A DNA stretch of 64,000 bases from Labilibaculum sp. (GTDB taxonomy: Bacteria > Bacteroidota > Bacteroidia > Bacteroidales > Marinifilaceae), in assembly GCF_963664555.1 (NCBI RefSeq), contig NZ_OY761461.1:1116001-1180000 (forward strand), written 5' to 3'. Positions 10,772 through 20,243 of the stretch are shown here, piece by piece (the first letter of the stretch is position 1; each line of letters opens with the position of its first letter). Below the pieces are notes generated by a model that searched no databases, was not told the DNA's origin, and worked only from the letters and a program-made list of their open reading frames with translations. A program made the translations under genes and the position numbers.

Positions 10772-13700
10772 GTGGAGAAGACCTATATTTTGGCACAGGA
10801 AGATGTAGTGATCAGCTTTACAACTACCAATGGCAGTGCAGCAGGAAGTGACTTTACATCACAAACATCACAGACCTATACCATTTTGGCAGGTTCAACA
10901 AGCGTTAACATTCCTGTAGAGGTATTGGGAGATGATATTGCAGAGGCAACAGAAAGTTTCACCGCAGCAATAATCATTGACAATGCCAACGCACAACAGG
11001 TGACAATCGGCACCGGCAGTGCAACGGGAACCATTAACGATGATGATGCTTATACAATCAGCCTAGCAGGCTTTACGGTAAGTGAAACAGATGCAAATGT
11101 GGATCACAACTTTGTAGCTACCATGAGTGGAGAAGCACAGGAAGATGTAGTGATCAGCTTTACAACTACCAATGGCAGTGCAGCAGGAAGTGACTTTACA
11201 TCACAAACATCACAGACCTATACCATTTTGGCAGGTTCAACAAGCATTAACATTCCTGTAGAGGTATTGGGAGATGATATTGCAGAGGCAACAGAAAGTT
11301 TCACCGCAGCAATAATCATTGACAATGCCAACGCACAACAGGTGACAATCGGCACCGGCAGTGCAACGGGAACCATTAACGATGATGATGCTTATACAAT
11401 CAGCCTAGCAGGCTTTACGGTAAGTGAAATAGATACAAATGCGGATCACAACTTTGTAGCTACCATGAGTGGAGAAGCACAGGAAGATGTAGTGATCAGC
11501 TTTACAACGACTAATGGTACGGCTACAGCGATTGATTTTGCTGCACAAGCATCTCAGACCTATACCATTCTAAAGGGAACAACAAGTGTTGATATTCCTG
11601 TGGTAGTAATTGGAGATTTTATATTGGAATCTACAGAAAGTTTTACTGCAGAAATTGAAATTAATGATGCAAACGAACAGCAGATAACAATTGAGAATGA
11701 AAATGCCATTGCAACTGGAACAATTAATGATAACGATGTTTCAGAGATTTCAATTGCAGCCAATGATGATGAAGCAGGTGAGCCAAATAATGATGGACAG
11801 TTTACGGTAAGCTTGAGTAATCAATCGGATGATGCCACAGTAATTGCTTATACAATAGGAGGAAGTGCAACGGCAGTAGAAGATTATACCACTTTAACAG
11901 GCAGTATTACGATTCCAGCCAATACAAGCAATGGAACCATTGATGTATCGGTGATTGATAACAACATATTGGAATCAGATGAGACGGTAATTGTTACTTT
12001 AACAAGTATTACTTCGGGTGATCCACAAGCGATTATCGGCGCAAGTAGTTCGGCAACAGTAACGATCTCTGATGACGATAGTTCAGAAGTTTCGATTACA
12101 GCCAATGATGATGAAGCAGGCGAGCCAAATAATGATGGACAGTTTGCGGTAAGCTTGAGTAATCAATCGGATGATGCCACAGTAATTGCTTATACAATAG
12201 GAGGAAGTGCAACGGCAGTAGAAGATTATACCACTTTAACAGGCAGTATTACGATTCCAGCCAATACAAGCAATGGAACCATTGATGTATCGGTGATTGA
12301 TAACAACATATTGGAATCAGATGAGACGGTAATTGTTAATTTAACAAGTATTACTTCGGGAGATCCACAAACGATTATCGGCGCAAGTAGTTCGGCAACA
12401 GTAACGATCTCTGATGACGATAGTTCAGAGGTAAGTATAGCAGTTACAACATCAGCAAGTGAGCCTGGAACAAATGGATTGTTTACCGTAACTCTAACTA
12501 ATCCTGTTGATATTGATACTGAAATTACATTTGGAGTTAGTGGAACAGCTACAGAGGGAACAGATTATTCTAATCTTGTTAAAACTCTAACTATTCCTGC
12601 AAATTCAACAGAAACAAGTATTAATATTGATGTAATAAATGATGAATTAGTTGAGACAGGTGGAGAAGAGGTTGTAGTTACATTAAGCGGAACAAATAAT
12701 GCTGTAACCTTGTCAGCAAGCAAATCTGCTAATATGAATTTAGGAGATGATGATTCTACTGAGGTAAGTATAACTGCTACCGATGATTCTTCGCAGGAAG
12801 GTACACCTTCAGGAAATAATGCAGAATTTACGATTTCCTTAACTAAGGCTTCAGCAGTTGCTACGGTTGTAAGTTATAATGTTAGCGGAACTGCTACACA
12901 AGGTGATGACTATACGAGCTTATCTGGTACAGTTACAATTCCAGCTAGTAGCAAATCTGCTACAATAGATGTTCTCGTAATTGATGATGTTTTATTTGAA
13001 GATTCAGAAACTGTAATCCTTACACTTACAGGTATAACATCGGGAGATGCGACAACTGTATTGGGAAGTCAGGTAACGGCTACAGCAACAATAATTGATA
13101 ATGATATTGAATGTTCTGCTGGAGATGATCTTGAAATTTGTTCTTCGGAAGTAGAGGTTACTTTGAGTACAGCTACACAAAATAACGCAAGCAATTATAC
13201 TTGGACAACGAATGGTTCTGGAACATTTACAGATGCTAGTGTTTTAAATGCAGTTTATAATCCAAGTGATGATGATAGAACTAGTGGTGAAGTTCAGCTT
13301 ACTTTAAGTGTTTCTGGTATTAGCGGAACTGACAGCGATGTAATGACACTTAAAATTTGGCCAAGAGTACTTCTAAATGCAGGTGATGAAACAGCGATTA
13401 TCAATGAGGGTGAAACTTATCAGGTAAGTGGAGCAGTAGCTGTTAATCACGCTGGAATACTTTGGACAAGTACAGGCGGAACATTCGATGATCCAACAGC
13501 TCTTAATCCAGTATTTACTCCAACGACTAATGAAAATGTTGTTCTTAGAATGACTGGAACAGGATTAGGTACTGGAGCATGTTCTGATGATTTCGATGAG
13601 ATTTCATTAACGATTAATGATTTCCCTATAGCAGATAATGAAAGTGTTACAGGTTTAGAAGATCAGGTATTGAATTTTATAGAGTCTGATTTCTCAACCA

Positions 13701-16648
13701 ATTATTTAGATGCTGAAAGCGATGCGTTTGCTGGAATCAAGATAGTAAGTATAGAATCAGTTGGTGAACTTGAATATGAAGGTACATCAGTAAATTCAGG
13801 ATTAGAAATCACTAATGCTAATATCAGTAAGCTAAGTTTTAAGGCACAATTAAATGAAAATGGAACGAATTACGATTCCTTCGAGTTTAAGGTGTTTGAT
13901 GGAGTAGAATATAGCTCGGAAACTTATACAATGAATATTTCCATAACAGCTGTGAATGATGAACCATCGTTTAGCTTGATGAATCCAAAAGATATCTTGG
14001 TAAGTGAAGATATAGGTGATGTAATTGTTAATGGCCAGGTTGCAACACAATCGAGTGGACCAGCCGACGAATCAGGACAAATTCTGACATTGCATTTGTC
14101 AAATGATACACCAGCTTTATTTAGCGTTCAGCCAGCTTTAGATGCTTCAGGAAACTTAACTTTTACTCCAGCTGAGAATATGTTTGGAGAAGCCACTGTA
14201 AGCGTTTATATCACAGATGATGGAGGCGTAGCAAATGGAGGTGATGATACTTCAGCGGTTCAGGAATTTACAATTACGCTTGAGGCGGTGAATGATGGTC
14301 CGGTTGCAGAGGATGATCTGTTTACAATGGATGAAGATACTCAGTTGAGAGGCAATGTTCAGGCAGATAATGGAAATGGAGAAGATTCCGATCCAGATAA
14401 TTCTACTGACAACTTTACTTATACACTTGTTGATGGTGGAACAGCTGAATCTAATGGTAATTTGGTATTCAATGCCGATGGTAGTTTTACTTACGATCCA
14501 AATCCAGATTTCTTTGGTGAAGTGAGCTTTACTTATCAGCTTTGTGATAACCCAGTTACGCCACTAATTCAGAAGTGTAATGAAGCAACGGTTACAATAA
14601 CAGTAACTCAAATAAGTGATACTCCAATTGCAGTAGATGATAACCTTTGGTTGAAAGAAGATTCTTCAATTAGTGGTAATGTATTTGATAATGATGAACG
14701 ATTGGTAGATATACCGGTAGTTATTTCATCAAATACCAATCCATCTCATGGAACCTTATCTATTAATCCTGATGGTACTTTTACTTACATTCCTAACAAA
14801 GGATATTTTGGAAATGATTCATTCGAATATACTTTAAAGGATATTGATGGTGATGAGTCTACAGCTACGGTTTACATTGCTGTTGATCCATTGGATTACG
14901 ATCCTATTGCCAATGATGATTTTGATACCATAAATGAAGAAGAAGTTAGCACAGGTAATTTATTTGCCAACGACGAAGACTTCATTAATGATCCAGTAGT
15001 AGTTGTTTCAAATACAGACCCTTCAAATGGTACAGTGGTAGTAAATCCTGATGGAACGTACATTTATACACCAAATGTAGATTTCTATGGAACAGATACT
15101 TTCACATACACTTTGGAAGATTCTGATGGAGACAGAGATAGTGCTACAGTTACCATTACCGTAAATCCAGTTAACGATGTGCCTGTGGCAGTTGATGATA
15201 CAAATACAACTACCGAGGATACTGAGATTGGAGGAAATGTATTGGCAAATGATACCAATTTAGGTGATGCTCCAGTTAGTGTTGTTGATTTTACGAATCC
15301 TAATAACGGTACTGTATTGGTAGTTGGAGATGGCAATTATACCTATTTGCCAGACGATAACTTTAATGGTGTTGATAGCTTTACTTATACCATTGAAGAT
15401 GAAAATGGCGATCGATCAACAGCAATTGTTACAATTACGGTGAGTCCAATTAACGATGTTCCAGTAGCAGTTGATGATACCAATTCAACAGATGAAAAAT
15501 CTTCTGTATCGGGTAATGTTTTATCGAACGATACCGATTTAGATCTAGATGATTTAACTGTTGTTGAAATCAATGGAGAAGCTACACAAATTGGAACTGA
15601 AATAATACTAAGTGCAGGCGGAACAGTTCGTTTAAATACCAATGGAACTTATGAGTTTAATCCAAATGGAGAATTTGATTATCTGCATACCGGAGAAACA
15701 ACTCAAGTAACATTTACATACAGTATTACCGACGGTATTGCCAATAGTAATTCGGCAACAGTTACCATTACCATTGTTGGAATAAACGATGCACCTGTAG
15801 CAAATGATGATCTGTTAGATACATACGATAACGAGGAAATTATTATTTCCGTACTAGATAATGATGTAGATGCAGATGGGGATCAGTTATCAGTTGATAT
15901 CATAGATGAACCTAAATATGGAGATGTTGTTGTGAACGCAGATGGAAGCTTATCTTATATCGCTGATTTAGGTAGCTATTGTAATACTGAGCAGTTTACA
16001 TATAGAATTTGTGATCCAGCTGGATTGTGTGATGTAGCAACGGTTACTATTGAAATAGAAGCGAAGGATACCGACGAAGATAGTATTCCTGATGCGATTG
16101 AAACATTGACTTTAAATACCGACGGAGATGTTGACTTAAACTATCAGGATTTAGATAGCGATAATGATGGTATCTCTGACGAAGATGAAGCTCAAATAAC
16201 AAATCCTTGTACTGACTCTCCTGTTGATACAGATGGAGACGGAACTCCGGATTATTTGGATACTGATAGTGATAACGACGGTTATCCTGATGAAGAAGAA
16301 AGTGATGATGATTGTGATGGAGACGGAATAGCCAATTACATTGATGAGTATGATGATTGTGCTGAATATGTTTCTATTCCAGAAGGGTTTTCTCCTAATG
16401 GAGATGGCATAAATGATAAATTTGTTATTAAGGGTATAAAAGACTTCCCGAATTCGAAGTTAATAATATTTAACCGATGGGGTAATGAAATATTTAAAGC
16501 CTCTGGATATCAAAATGATTGGGATGGAAGAGCTAAAAATAGCTTGACTGTAGGAACTAAAATTGTACCTGAAGGAACATATTATTACGTTATTGACCTT
16601 GGTAATGGATCCAAAGTGATTAAAGGTTACGTTTACATCAACTACTAA
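10772..16648 (+). CDS. Giant adhesin, C-terminal part with T9SS type B sorting domain
   Basis: This continues the adhesin in the same frame as the part ending at 10138. The first few residues come from inserted DNA, and the ATG at 10772 is not a real start. In order it encodes: the last near-identical Calx-beta units (to ~11570), further Calx-beta modules (~11740-13100), a PKD/Ig-like module with cysteines (~13110-13610), cadherin-like/VCBS tandem modules (~13620-16060) and thrombospondin-3-like Asp repeats such as DTDGDGTPDYLDTDSDNDG (~16075-16360). The last ~88 residues contain SPNGDGINDKF, FNRWGNEIF and YYYVIDL. These motifs mark the gliding-motility-associated, T9SS type B C-terminal domain, which in this family directs export through the outer membrane. 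PorP/SprF- and OmpA-type partners follow immediately. Confidence 0.9.
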   Translation: MEKTYILAQEDVVISFTTTNGSAAGSDFTSQTSQTYTILAGSTSVNIPVEVLGDDIAEATESFTAAIIIDNANAQQVTIGTGSATGTINDDDAYTISLAGFTVSETDANVDHNFVATMSGEAQEDVVISFTTTNGSAAGSDFTSQTSQTYTILAGSTSINIPVEVLGDDIAEATESFTAAIIIDNANAQQVTIGTGSATGTINDDDAYTISLAGFTVSEIDTNADHNFVATMSGEAQEDVVISFTTTNGTATAIDFAAQASQTYTILKGTTSVDIPVVVIGDFILESTESFTAEIEINDANEQQITIENENAIATGTINDNDVSEISIAANDDEAGEPNNDGQFTVSLSNQSDDATVIAYTIGGSATAVEDYTTLTGSITIPANTSNGTIDVSVIDNNILESDETVIVTLTSITSGDPQAIIGASSSATVTISDDDSSEVSITANDDEAGEPNNDGQFAVSLSNQSDDATVIAYTIGGSATAVEDYTTLTGSITIPANTSNGTIDVSVIDNNILESDETVIVNLTSITSGDPQTIIGASSSATVTISDDDSSEVSIAVTTSASEPGTNGLFTVTLTNPVDIDTEITFGVSGTATEGTDYSNLVKTLTIPANSTETSINIDVINDELVETGGEEVVVTLSGTNNAVTLSASKSANMNLGDDDSTEVSITATDDSSQEGTPSGNNAEFTISLTKASAVATVVSYNVSGTATQGDDYTSLSGTVTIPASSKSATIDVLVIDDVLFEDSETVILTLTGITSGDATTVLGSQVTATATIIDNDIECSAGDDLEICSSEVEVTLSTATQNNASNYTWTTNGSGTFTDASVLNAVYNPSDDDRTSGEVQLTLSVSGISGTDSDVMTLKIWPRVLLNAGDETAIINEGETYQVSGAVAVNHAGILWTSTGGTFDDPTALNPVFTPTTNENVVLRMTGTGLGTGACSDDFDEISLTINDFPIADNESVTGLEDQVLNFIESDFSTNYLDAESDAFAGIKIVSIESVGELEYEGTSVNSGLEITNANISKLSFKAQLNENGTNYDSFEFKVFDGVEYSSETYTMNISITAVNDEPSFSLMNPKDILVSEDIGDVIVNGQVATQSSGPADESGQILTLHLSNDTPALFSVQPALDASGNLTFTPAENMFGEATVSVYITDDGGVANGGDDTSAVQEFTITLEAVNDGPVAEDDLFTMDEDTQLRGNVQADNGNGEDSDPDNSTDNFTYTLVDGGTAESNGNLVFNADGSFTYDPNPDFFGEVSFTYQLCDNPVTPLIQKCNEATVTITVTQISDTPIAVDDNLWLKEDSSISGNVFDNDERLVDIPVVISSNTNPSHGTLSINPDGTFTYIPNKGYFGNDSFEYTLKDIDGDESTATVYIAVDPLDYDPIANDDFDTINEEEVSTGNLFANDEDFINDPVVVVSNTDPSNGTVVVNPDGTYIYTPNVDFYGTDTFTYTLEDSDGDRDSATVTITVNPVNDVPVAVDDTNTTTEDTEIGGNVLANDTNLGDAPVSVVDFTNPNNGTVLVVGDGNYTYLPDDNFNGVDSFTYTIEDENGDRSTAIVTITVSPINDVPVAVDDTNSTDEKSSVSGNVLSNDTDLDLDDLTVVEINGEATQIGTEIILSAGGTVRLNTNGTYEFNPNGEFDYLHTGETTQVTFTYSITDGIANSNSATVTITIVGINDAPVANDDLLDTYDNEEIIISVLDNDVDADGDQLSVDIIDEPKYGDVVVNADGSLSYIADLGSYCNTEQFTYRICDPAGLCDVATVTIEIEAKDTDEDSIPDAIETLTLNTDGDVDLNYQDLDSDNDGISDEDEAQITNPCTDSPVDTDGDGTPDYLDTDSDNDGYPDEEESDDDCDGDGIANYIDEYDDCAEYVSIPEGFSPNGDGINDKFVIKGIKDFPNSKLIIFNRWGNEIFKASGYQNDWDGRAKNSLTVGTKIVPEGTYYYVIDLGNGSKVIKGYVYINY
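10780..10792 (+). other. 13-bp insertion restoring the adhesin frame
   Basis: GACCTATATTTTG is inserted after AGTGGAGAA. It resembles the repeat-internal GACCTATACCATTTTG with three bases missing. Unit length becomes 355 bp. Together the three insertions add 19+16+13 = 48 bp, a multiple of three, so the original frame resumes here. Confidence 0.9.
11743..12440 (+). repeat. Second tandem pair of 342-bp Calx-beta units
   Basis: Two nearly identical units, aligned from GCCAATGATGATGAAGCAGG at 11759 and at 12101, are again exactly 342 bp apart. Their sequence is unrelated at base level to the preceding ten-unit array. They differ by only a few substitutions, for example ACGGTA/GCGGTA and GTTACT/GTTAAT. 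Confidence 0.9.
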
Positions 16649-16658
16649 TTAAAACATT

Positions 16659-17603
16659 ATGAATAGATCTAGATTTAATTCTCTAAAATACGTTGTATTA
16701 TTCTTGTTGGTTTTCCCTTGCTTTAAACAGGGGAAAGCACAACAGGATCCAATGTATACTCAATACATGCATAATCCTTTAACTGTAAATCCAGCTTATG
16801 CAGGTAGTACTGATATGATGAGTGCAATGTTCTTGGCGCGTGAACAGTGGGTAGGATTTGATGGCGCTCCAAAATCGCGTACTTTAACTTTAAGTGCACC
16901 CATTACAAGGTATGATATTGGCGCTGGATTTGCTTTTATTAATGATGAATTGGGACCAGTAAAACAGAATAGTTTTTACACTGATTTTGCTTATCATTTA
17001 ACTTTGGGTGAAAAAGGAAAATTGTCTTTTGGCTTGAAAGGTGGATTTGATATGATCCAAATTGATTTAATGAACCTAACCTTAGATCAACAGAACGATG
17101 GAACTTTTGCTCAGAATTTTGAGGAACAGTTCATTTTGAACTTTGGTTTGGGATTGTATTACTATACCGATCGTTTTTATTTGGGAGTGTCGATTCCAAG
17201 AATGTTGAAGAATAATTACGACAATGATGGAATCAACACAACCAGTTTGGGATATAAGGAACGTCACTATTTTCTGACAACAGGAGCTTTATTCGATTTA
17301 AATGACTATATCAAATTAAAGCCGTCAATCTTGTCTAAAATAGTTTGGAATGCTCCGGTATCAATTGATTTGTCAGCAAATTTCATACTCTACGATCAGT
17401 TGTGGCTTGGAACATCATACCGCATTGATGATTCAATGAGTTTTTTAATTCACTACCAGTTGTCAGATCAATTGCGTGTTGGTTATGCATTCGACCTAAC
17501 CGAATCAGAAATGAGAAGATATAATAATGGAACGCATGAGATTATGGTAGCATTCGATTTCCAGTTCAACAAGAAAAAAATCATGACACCTAGATATTTC
17601 TAA
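16659..17603 (+). CDS. PorP/SprF family type IX secretion system membrane protein
   Basis: 314-residue outer-membrane protein. The N-terminus has a basic start, a hydrophobic stretch and a likely cleavage after GKAQ. It is followed by the family hallmark QQDPMYTQYMHNPLTVNPAY and alternating beta-strand sequence to the C-terminal FDFQF strand. The size matches PorP/SprF proteins. In Bacteroidota, copies of this family encoded next to a protein with a type B sorting domain are thought to be dedicated partners for secretion or anchoring of that protein (SprF with SprB is the model). The gene starts 11 nt after the adhesin stop and is followed 19 nt later by an OmpA-family gene, so one operon is likely. 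Assignment to the family is firm; the dedicated-partner role is inferred from position. Confidence 0.92.
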   Translation: MNRSRFNSLKYVVLFLLVFPCFKQGKAQQDPMYTQYMHNPLTVNPAYAGSTDMMSAMFLAREQWVGFDGAPKSRTLTLSAPITRYDIGAGFAFINDELGPVKQNSFYTDFAYHLTLGEKGKLSFGLKGGFDMIQIDLMNLTLDQQNDGTFAQNFEEQFILNFGLGLYYYTDRFYLGVSIPRMLKNNYDNDGINTTSLGYKERHYFLTTGALFDLNDYIKLKPSILSKIVWNAPVSIDLSANFILYDQLWLGTSYRIDDSMSFLIHYQLSDQLRVGYAFDLTESEMRRYNNGTHEIMVAFDFQFNKKKIMTPRYF

Positions 17604-17622
17604 CCTAATACTGAATTGAAAG

Positions 17623-19761
17623 ATGAAGAAACTTACATTAGCACTCAGTCTTGTTTTCTCACTGATTTGTGTTCAGTTGCAGGCACAATTATTATCGAAA
17701 GCTGACAAATATTTTAATTCATTTGCCTATGGTGATGCGGTAGAGCTATATGAAATACTTTGGAAGAAGGACAGTGTAAATCGATATATTACCAGGCAAT
17801 TGGCCGTTTCTTACCGGATGATGAACAATACGGTTAAAATGGAAAAGTATTATTCCAAATTGGTTAACCTTACGGATAACGAATCGGAAGATTATTATCA
17901 TTATTCCAAGGCGCTTCAAAGCAATGAAAAATACGATAAGGCAAAGATATACATGGACAAGTATTTGGCTTTTGAAAATGCAAAGCCAAGAAGCAAAATA
18001 GATCCTCGTTTTCTAATGTCTTTAAGAGATGATTCCACACGTTATCAAATAGCACCAGTTTTGATTAATTCTGAAGCTTCAGAATTTGGTCCTGCCTTTT
18101 ACAAGGACCAGCTTGTGTTTTCATCAGCGAAAGCAATGCCTAAACTGATCAAAAGAAATCACGGCTGGAACGATCAAAATTACTTGAGGCTATATGTTGC
18201 CAATATCAATCAAGAAGATCAATTGCTGGATGTGAAGTTGCTTTCTAGCAGGCTAGCTACGAATTATCACGATGGTCCTGTATGTTTTAACAAAGCAGGT
18301 GATGAAATGTTTCTCACAAGGAACTACGTATCAGACAGCAAACGAGCTCAAAAAGATGATTCTGGAGTAGTTAGCATTAAGCTTTATCATTGTAAGAAAG
18401 AAGGGGAGCATTGGTCTAGCCCAAAACTTTTGCCTTTTAACATGGATGGATATTCTACTGGTCATCCGAGTCTTTCGGCGGATGGGAAACGCTTGTATTT
18501 CATTTCTGACCGACCAGGTGGATTTGGAGGGACGGATATCTATTATGCAGAAAGAAATGGTGAAAGTTGGAACGAACCAGTCAATCTAGGCAATACAATT
18601 AACACACCAGAAAATGAAATGTCACCCTTTATTGCAAACAACAATAGCTTTTATTTTGCATCCAAAGGACATGCCGGTCTTGGAGGTTTGGATATTTTCT
18701 GGATAAAAGACCTTGATTCTGATACTCTAATTAACATGGGATACCCAATAAATACAGCTAAGGATGATTTTTCCTTCGTTTTAAAAAATGGTAAAGGCTA
18801 TTTGGCTTCGAATAGAGTAAAAGGTGAATCGTACGATGATATTTATAAGTTTAAAATTGTAAGAAGATTGATTAAAGGGAAAGTTTATCATGATGAAACT
18901 CATGAAATTCTGCCTAATAGTATGGTAAAATTAATTGATGAGAACGGTAAAGCAATTCAAGAAGTTTATACGGGAGCAGATGGAGTATTTAAATTCTTAG
19001 TAGATGCTGTACAGAATTTTAAGCTTACGTCTGAAAAGTTGATGTATAATATTGGAACGGGCTTAGTAGGCAGAGGTGAATTGGAGGATCAGATTGAAGT
19101 GCATTGCGATTTGTATCAATCCAGAGATAACAGCCTTGAATTAGCAGGAGTTGTATTGTATCGCGGAGATCGTTCACCGGTTTCACATTTGGATATCAGA
19201 TTGATAAATATGAACACTGGAGACATAGTTGATCTTGTAACTGGTGACAAGGGAAATATGAATAGTCCAATTGATCGAAATACTGAATACACAATAGAGT
19301 ATCACAAAGAAGGAGTTTTTGCTGAACCAGGAAGTTTTAGCACTTCTAATATTGAAGGCAATAAATTACATATCGAAAAATTGGTGGATAAAGTAGAGGT
19401 AGGAAAAGTGTTTGTGCTTGAGAATATTTTCTATGATTTGGACAAATCTGAGATTAGACCAGATGCTGCTTTGGAACTTGACAAGCTGGTTATGGTAATG
19501 AATGACAATCCAAGTTTGAAAATTGAGTTGAGTTCCCATACTGATTCAAGAGGTAGTGATGCGTATAATATGGCTTTATCAGAAAGACGAGCCAAATCTG
19601 CCGTGAAATACATCATTGAAAATGGAATTGCAAAAGATAGAATTGTGGCCAAGGGTTATGGTGAAACAAAATTGATTAATCATTGCTACAATGGTGTAGA
19701 ATGTAGTAAGGCAGAGCATCAGGCTAATCGCAGAACCGAGGTGAAAGTACTGGAATTATAG
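17623..19761 (+). CDS. OmpA-family protein with TPR, beta-propeller and OmpA domains (PorE-like)
   Basis: 712 residues. There is a signal peptide (MKKLTLALSLVFSLICVQLQA). Next come a TPR-like helical region (~25-110) and WD40/PD40-type propeller repeats (~150-410) with SADGKRLYFISDRPGG and FGGTDIYYAERNG. A carboxypeptidase-regulatory-like fold follows (~415-500), then a C-terminal OmpA peptidoglycan-binding domain (~590-712) with FYDLDKSEIRPDA and NRRTEV. This architecture is that of PorE-type proteins, which tie T9SS components to peptidoglycan, and it is common downstream of PorP/SprF paralogues. It follows the PorP-like gene by 19 nt. It is probably an accessory paralogue rather than core PorE, because core T9SS genes are not seen nearby. 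Confidence 0.9.
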   Translation: MKKLTLALSLVFSLICVQLQAQLLSKADKYFNSFAYGDAVELYEILWKKDSVNRYITRQLAVSYRMMNNTVKMEKYYSKLVNLTDNESEDYYHYSKALQSNEKYDKAKIYMDKYLAFENAKPRSKIDPRFLMSLRDDSTRYQIAPVLINSEASEFGPAFYKDQLVFSSAKAMPKLIKRNHGWNDQNYLRLYVANINQEDQLLDVKLLSSRLATNYHDGPVCFNKAGDEMFLTRNYVSDSKRAQKDDSGVVSIKLYHCKKEGEHWSSPKLLPFNMDGYSTGHPSLSADGKRLYFISDRPGGFGGTDIYYAERNGESWNEPVNLGNTINTPENEMSPFIANNNSFYFASKGHAGLGGLDIFWIKDLDSDTLINMGYPINTAKDDFSFVLKNGKGYLASNRVKGESYDDIYKFKIVRRLIKGKVYHDETHEILPNSMVKLIDENGKAIQEVYTGADGVFKFLVDAVQNFKLTSEKLMYNIGTGLVGRGELEDQIEVHCDLYQSRDNSLELAGVVLYRGDRSPVSHLDIRLINMNTGDIVDLVTGDKGNMNSPIDRNTEYTIEYHKEGVFAEPGSFSTSNIEGNKLHIEKLVDKVEVGKVFVLENIFYDLDKSEIRPDAALELDKLVMVMNDNPSLKIELSSHTDSRGSDAYNMALSERRAKSAVKYIIENGIAKDRIVAKGYGETKLINHCYNGVECSKAEHQANRRTEVKVLEL

Positions 19762-19781
19762 GCTGTATACATACAATTACA

Positions 19782-19947
19782 ATATTATCGACCATTATTT
19801 TTACCATTCCAAGAATTGTGCCATTTTTAATTTCAGGAAAAAATGAAGTGTTCTGGTTCTTAATGGTAGCAGGAACCATAGGGTGATTTATTTGCCTTTT
19901 TTGTGGAGATGATAGGAAATAAATTATTACAAAATAAATTTAAGTAG
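19782..19947 (+). pseudogene. Possible remnant of a small membrane-protein gene
   Basis: The stretch reads as a hydrophobic peptide (TIPRIVPFLISGKNEVFWF then LMVAGTIG) up to a stop. After one frameshift it continues as LFAFFVEMIGNKLLQNKFK and ends at the border of the IS nest. There is no clear start codon or upstream part. It looks like the decayed 3' end of a membrane-protein gene, but it is short and could be chance. Confidence 0.22.
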
Positions 19948-19950
19948 GGT

Positions 19951-20230
19951 TTACTGAAAAACGGATAAAGCAAACTTTGTCGGTTTTTCATATCCTAACA
20001 TTTTTATGAGCATGATTTTCCATATTGAGTAGATATTTATCGAACTTATACTCATTTGAGCAAGAGGCATAAAAATTTGCTTCAATCGAAGCAAATTAAG
20101 AACAAATATGATACAGCTCACCCATGACTGCGATGTATCAAGTCTTTTAGCTCTAATGTTATTCATGTTGTATCCTCTTTTGGCTTGTCCGAATTTTCCT
20201 TCAACATGATTTTGGAATTGCAACAAAATA
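19951..20230 (-). pseudogene. IS5-like transposase, C-terminal fragment
   Basis: This encodes about 90 residues including NHVEGKFGQAKRGYNMNNIR, followed by a helical hydrophobic end. This is the conserved C-terminal part of IS5-type DDE transposases around the catalytic Glu (HVEGKFGQ). The stop codon lies inside the left inverted repeat. An upstream TTG at 20238 lies in the IS3 end and is not the natural start. The other part of the same gene is at 21808-22472; the catalytic core between them is missing. Confidence 0.8.
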
Positions 20231-20243
20231 TGGTACAAAAAGA

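Larger units (their letters stand above)
10369..10851 (+). pseudogene. Out-of-frame fragment of the adhesin repeat array (frame 1)
   Basis: From about 10414 this frame encodes one complete Calx-beta repeat in the third possible frame. It is left at the 13-bp insertion 10780-10792, after which the original frame resumes. Its C-terminal tail reads out of frame into the same short peptide that ends the first adhesin frame, showing that it is repeat sequence read in the wrong register. It should be treated as part of the adhesin gene. Confidence 0.75.
8261..11728 (+). repeat. Tandem array of ten near-identical 342-bp Calx-beta-coding units
   Basis: Units begin at 8261, 8603, 8945, 9287, 9629, 9971, 10332, 10690, 11045 and 11387, counted from the conserved GATGCTTATACAATCAGC. 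Spacing is exactly 342 bp (114 codons) except for three intervals of 361, 358 and 355 bp, which carry extra insertions of 19, 16 and 13 bp. Most differences between units are single bases at a few recurring sites, for example GCGGAT or GTGGAT and GTAGTG or GTAGCG. Unit 5 carries a ~50-bp block (about 9747-9800) matching the last unit, which points to gene conversion. The last unit diverges after about 11570. Near-identity implies recent expansion and makes copy number unreliable in an assembly. Confidence 0.95.

Noticed and set aside
8261..11728. Regular repeats considered as a CRISPR array
   Set aside because: Units are 342 bp, contiguous and coding; there are no short repeats separated by unique spacers and no cas genes.
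2272..15642. Several minus-strand open frames of 60-110 codons inside the adhesin (for example 4558-4848, 15085-15336)
   Set aside because: They are antisense shadows of a repetitive Asp/Thr-rich coding frame, with no family resemblance and no start signals.
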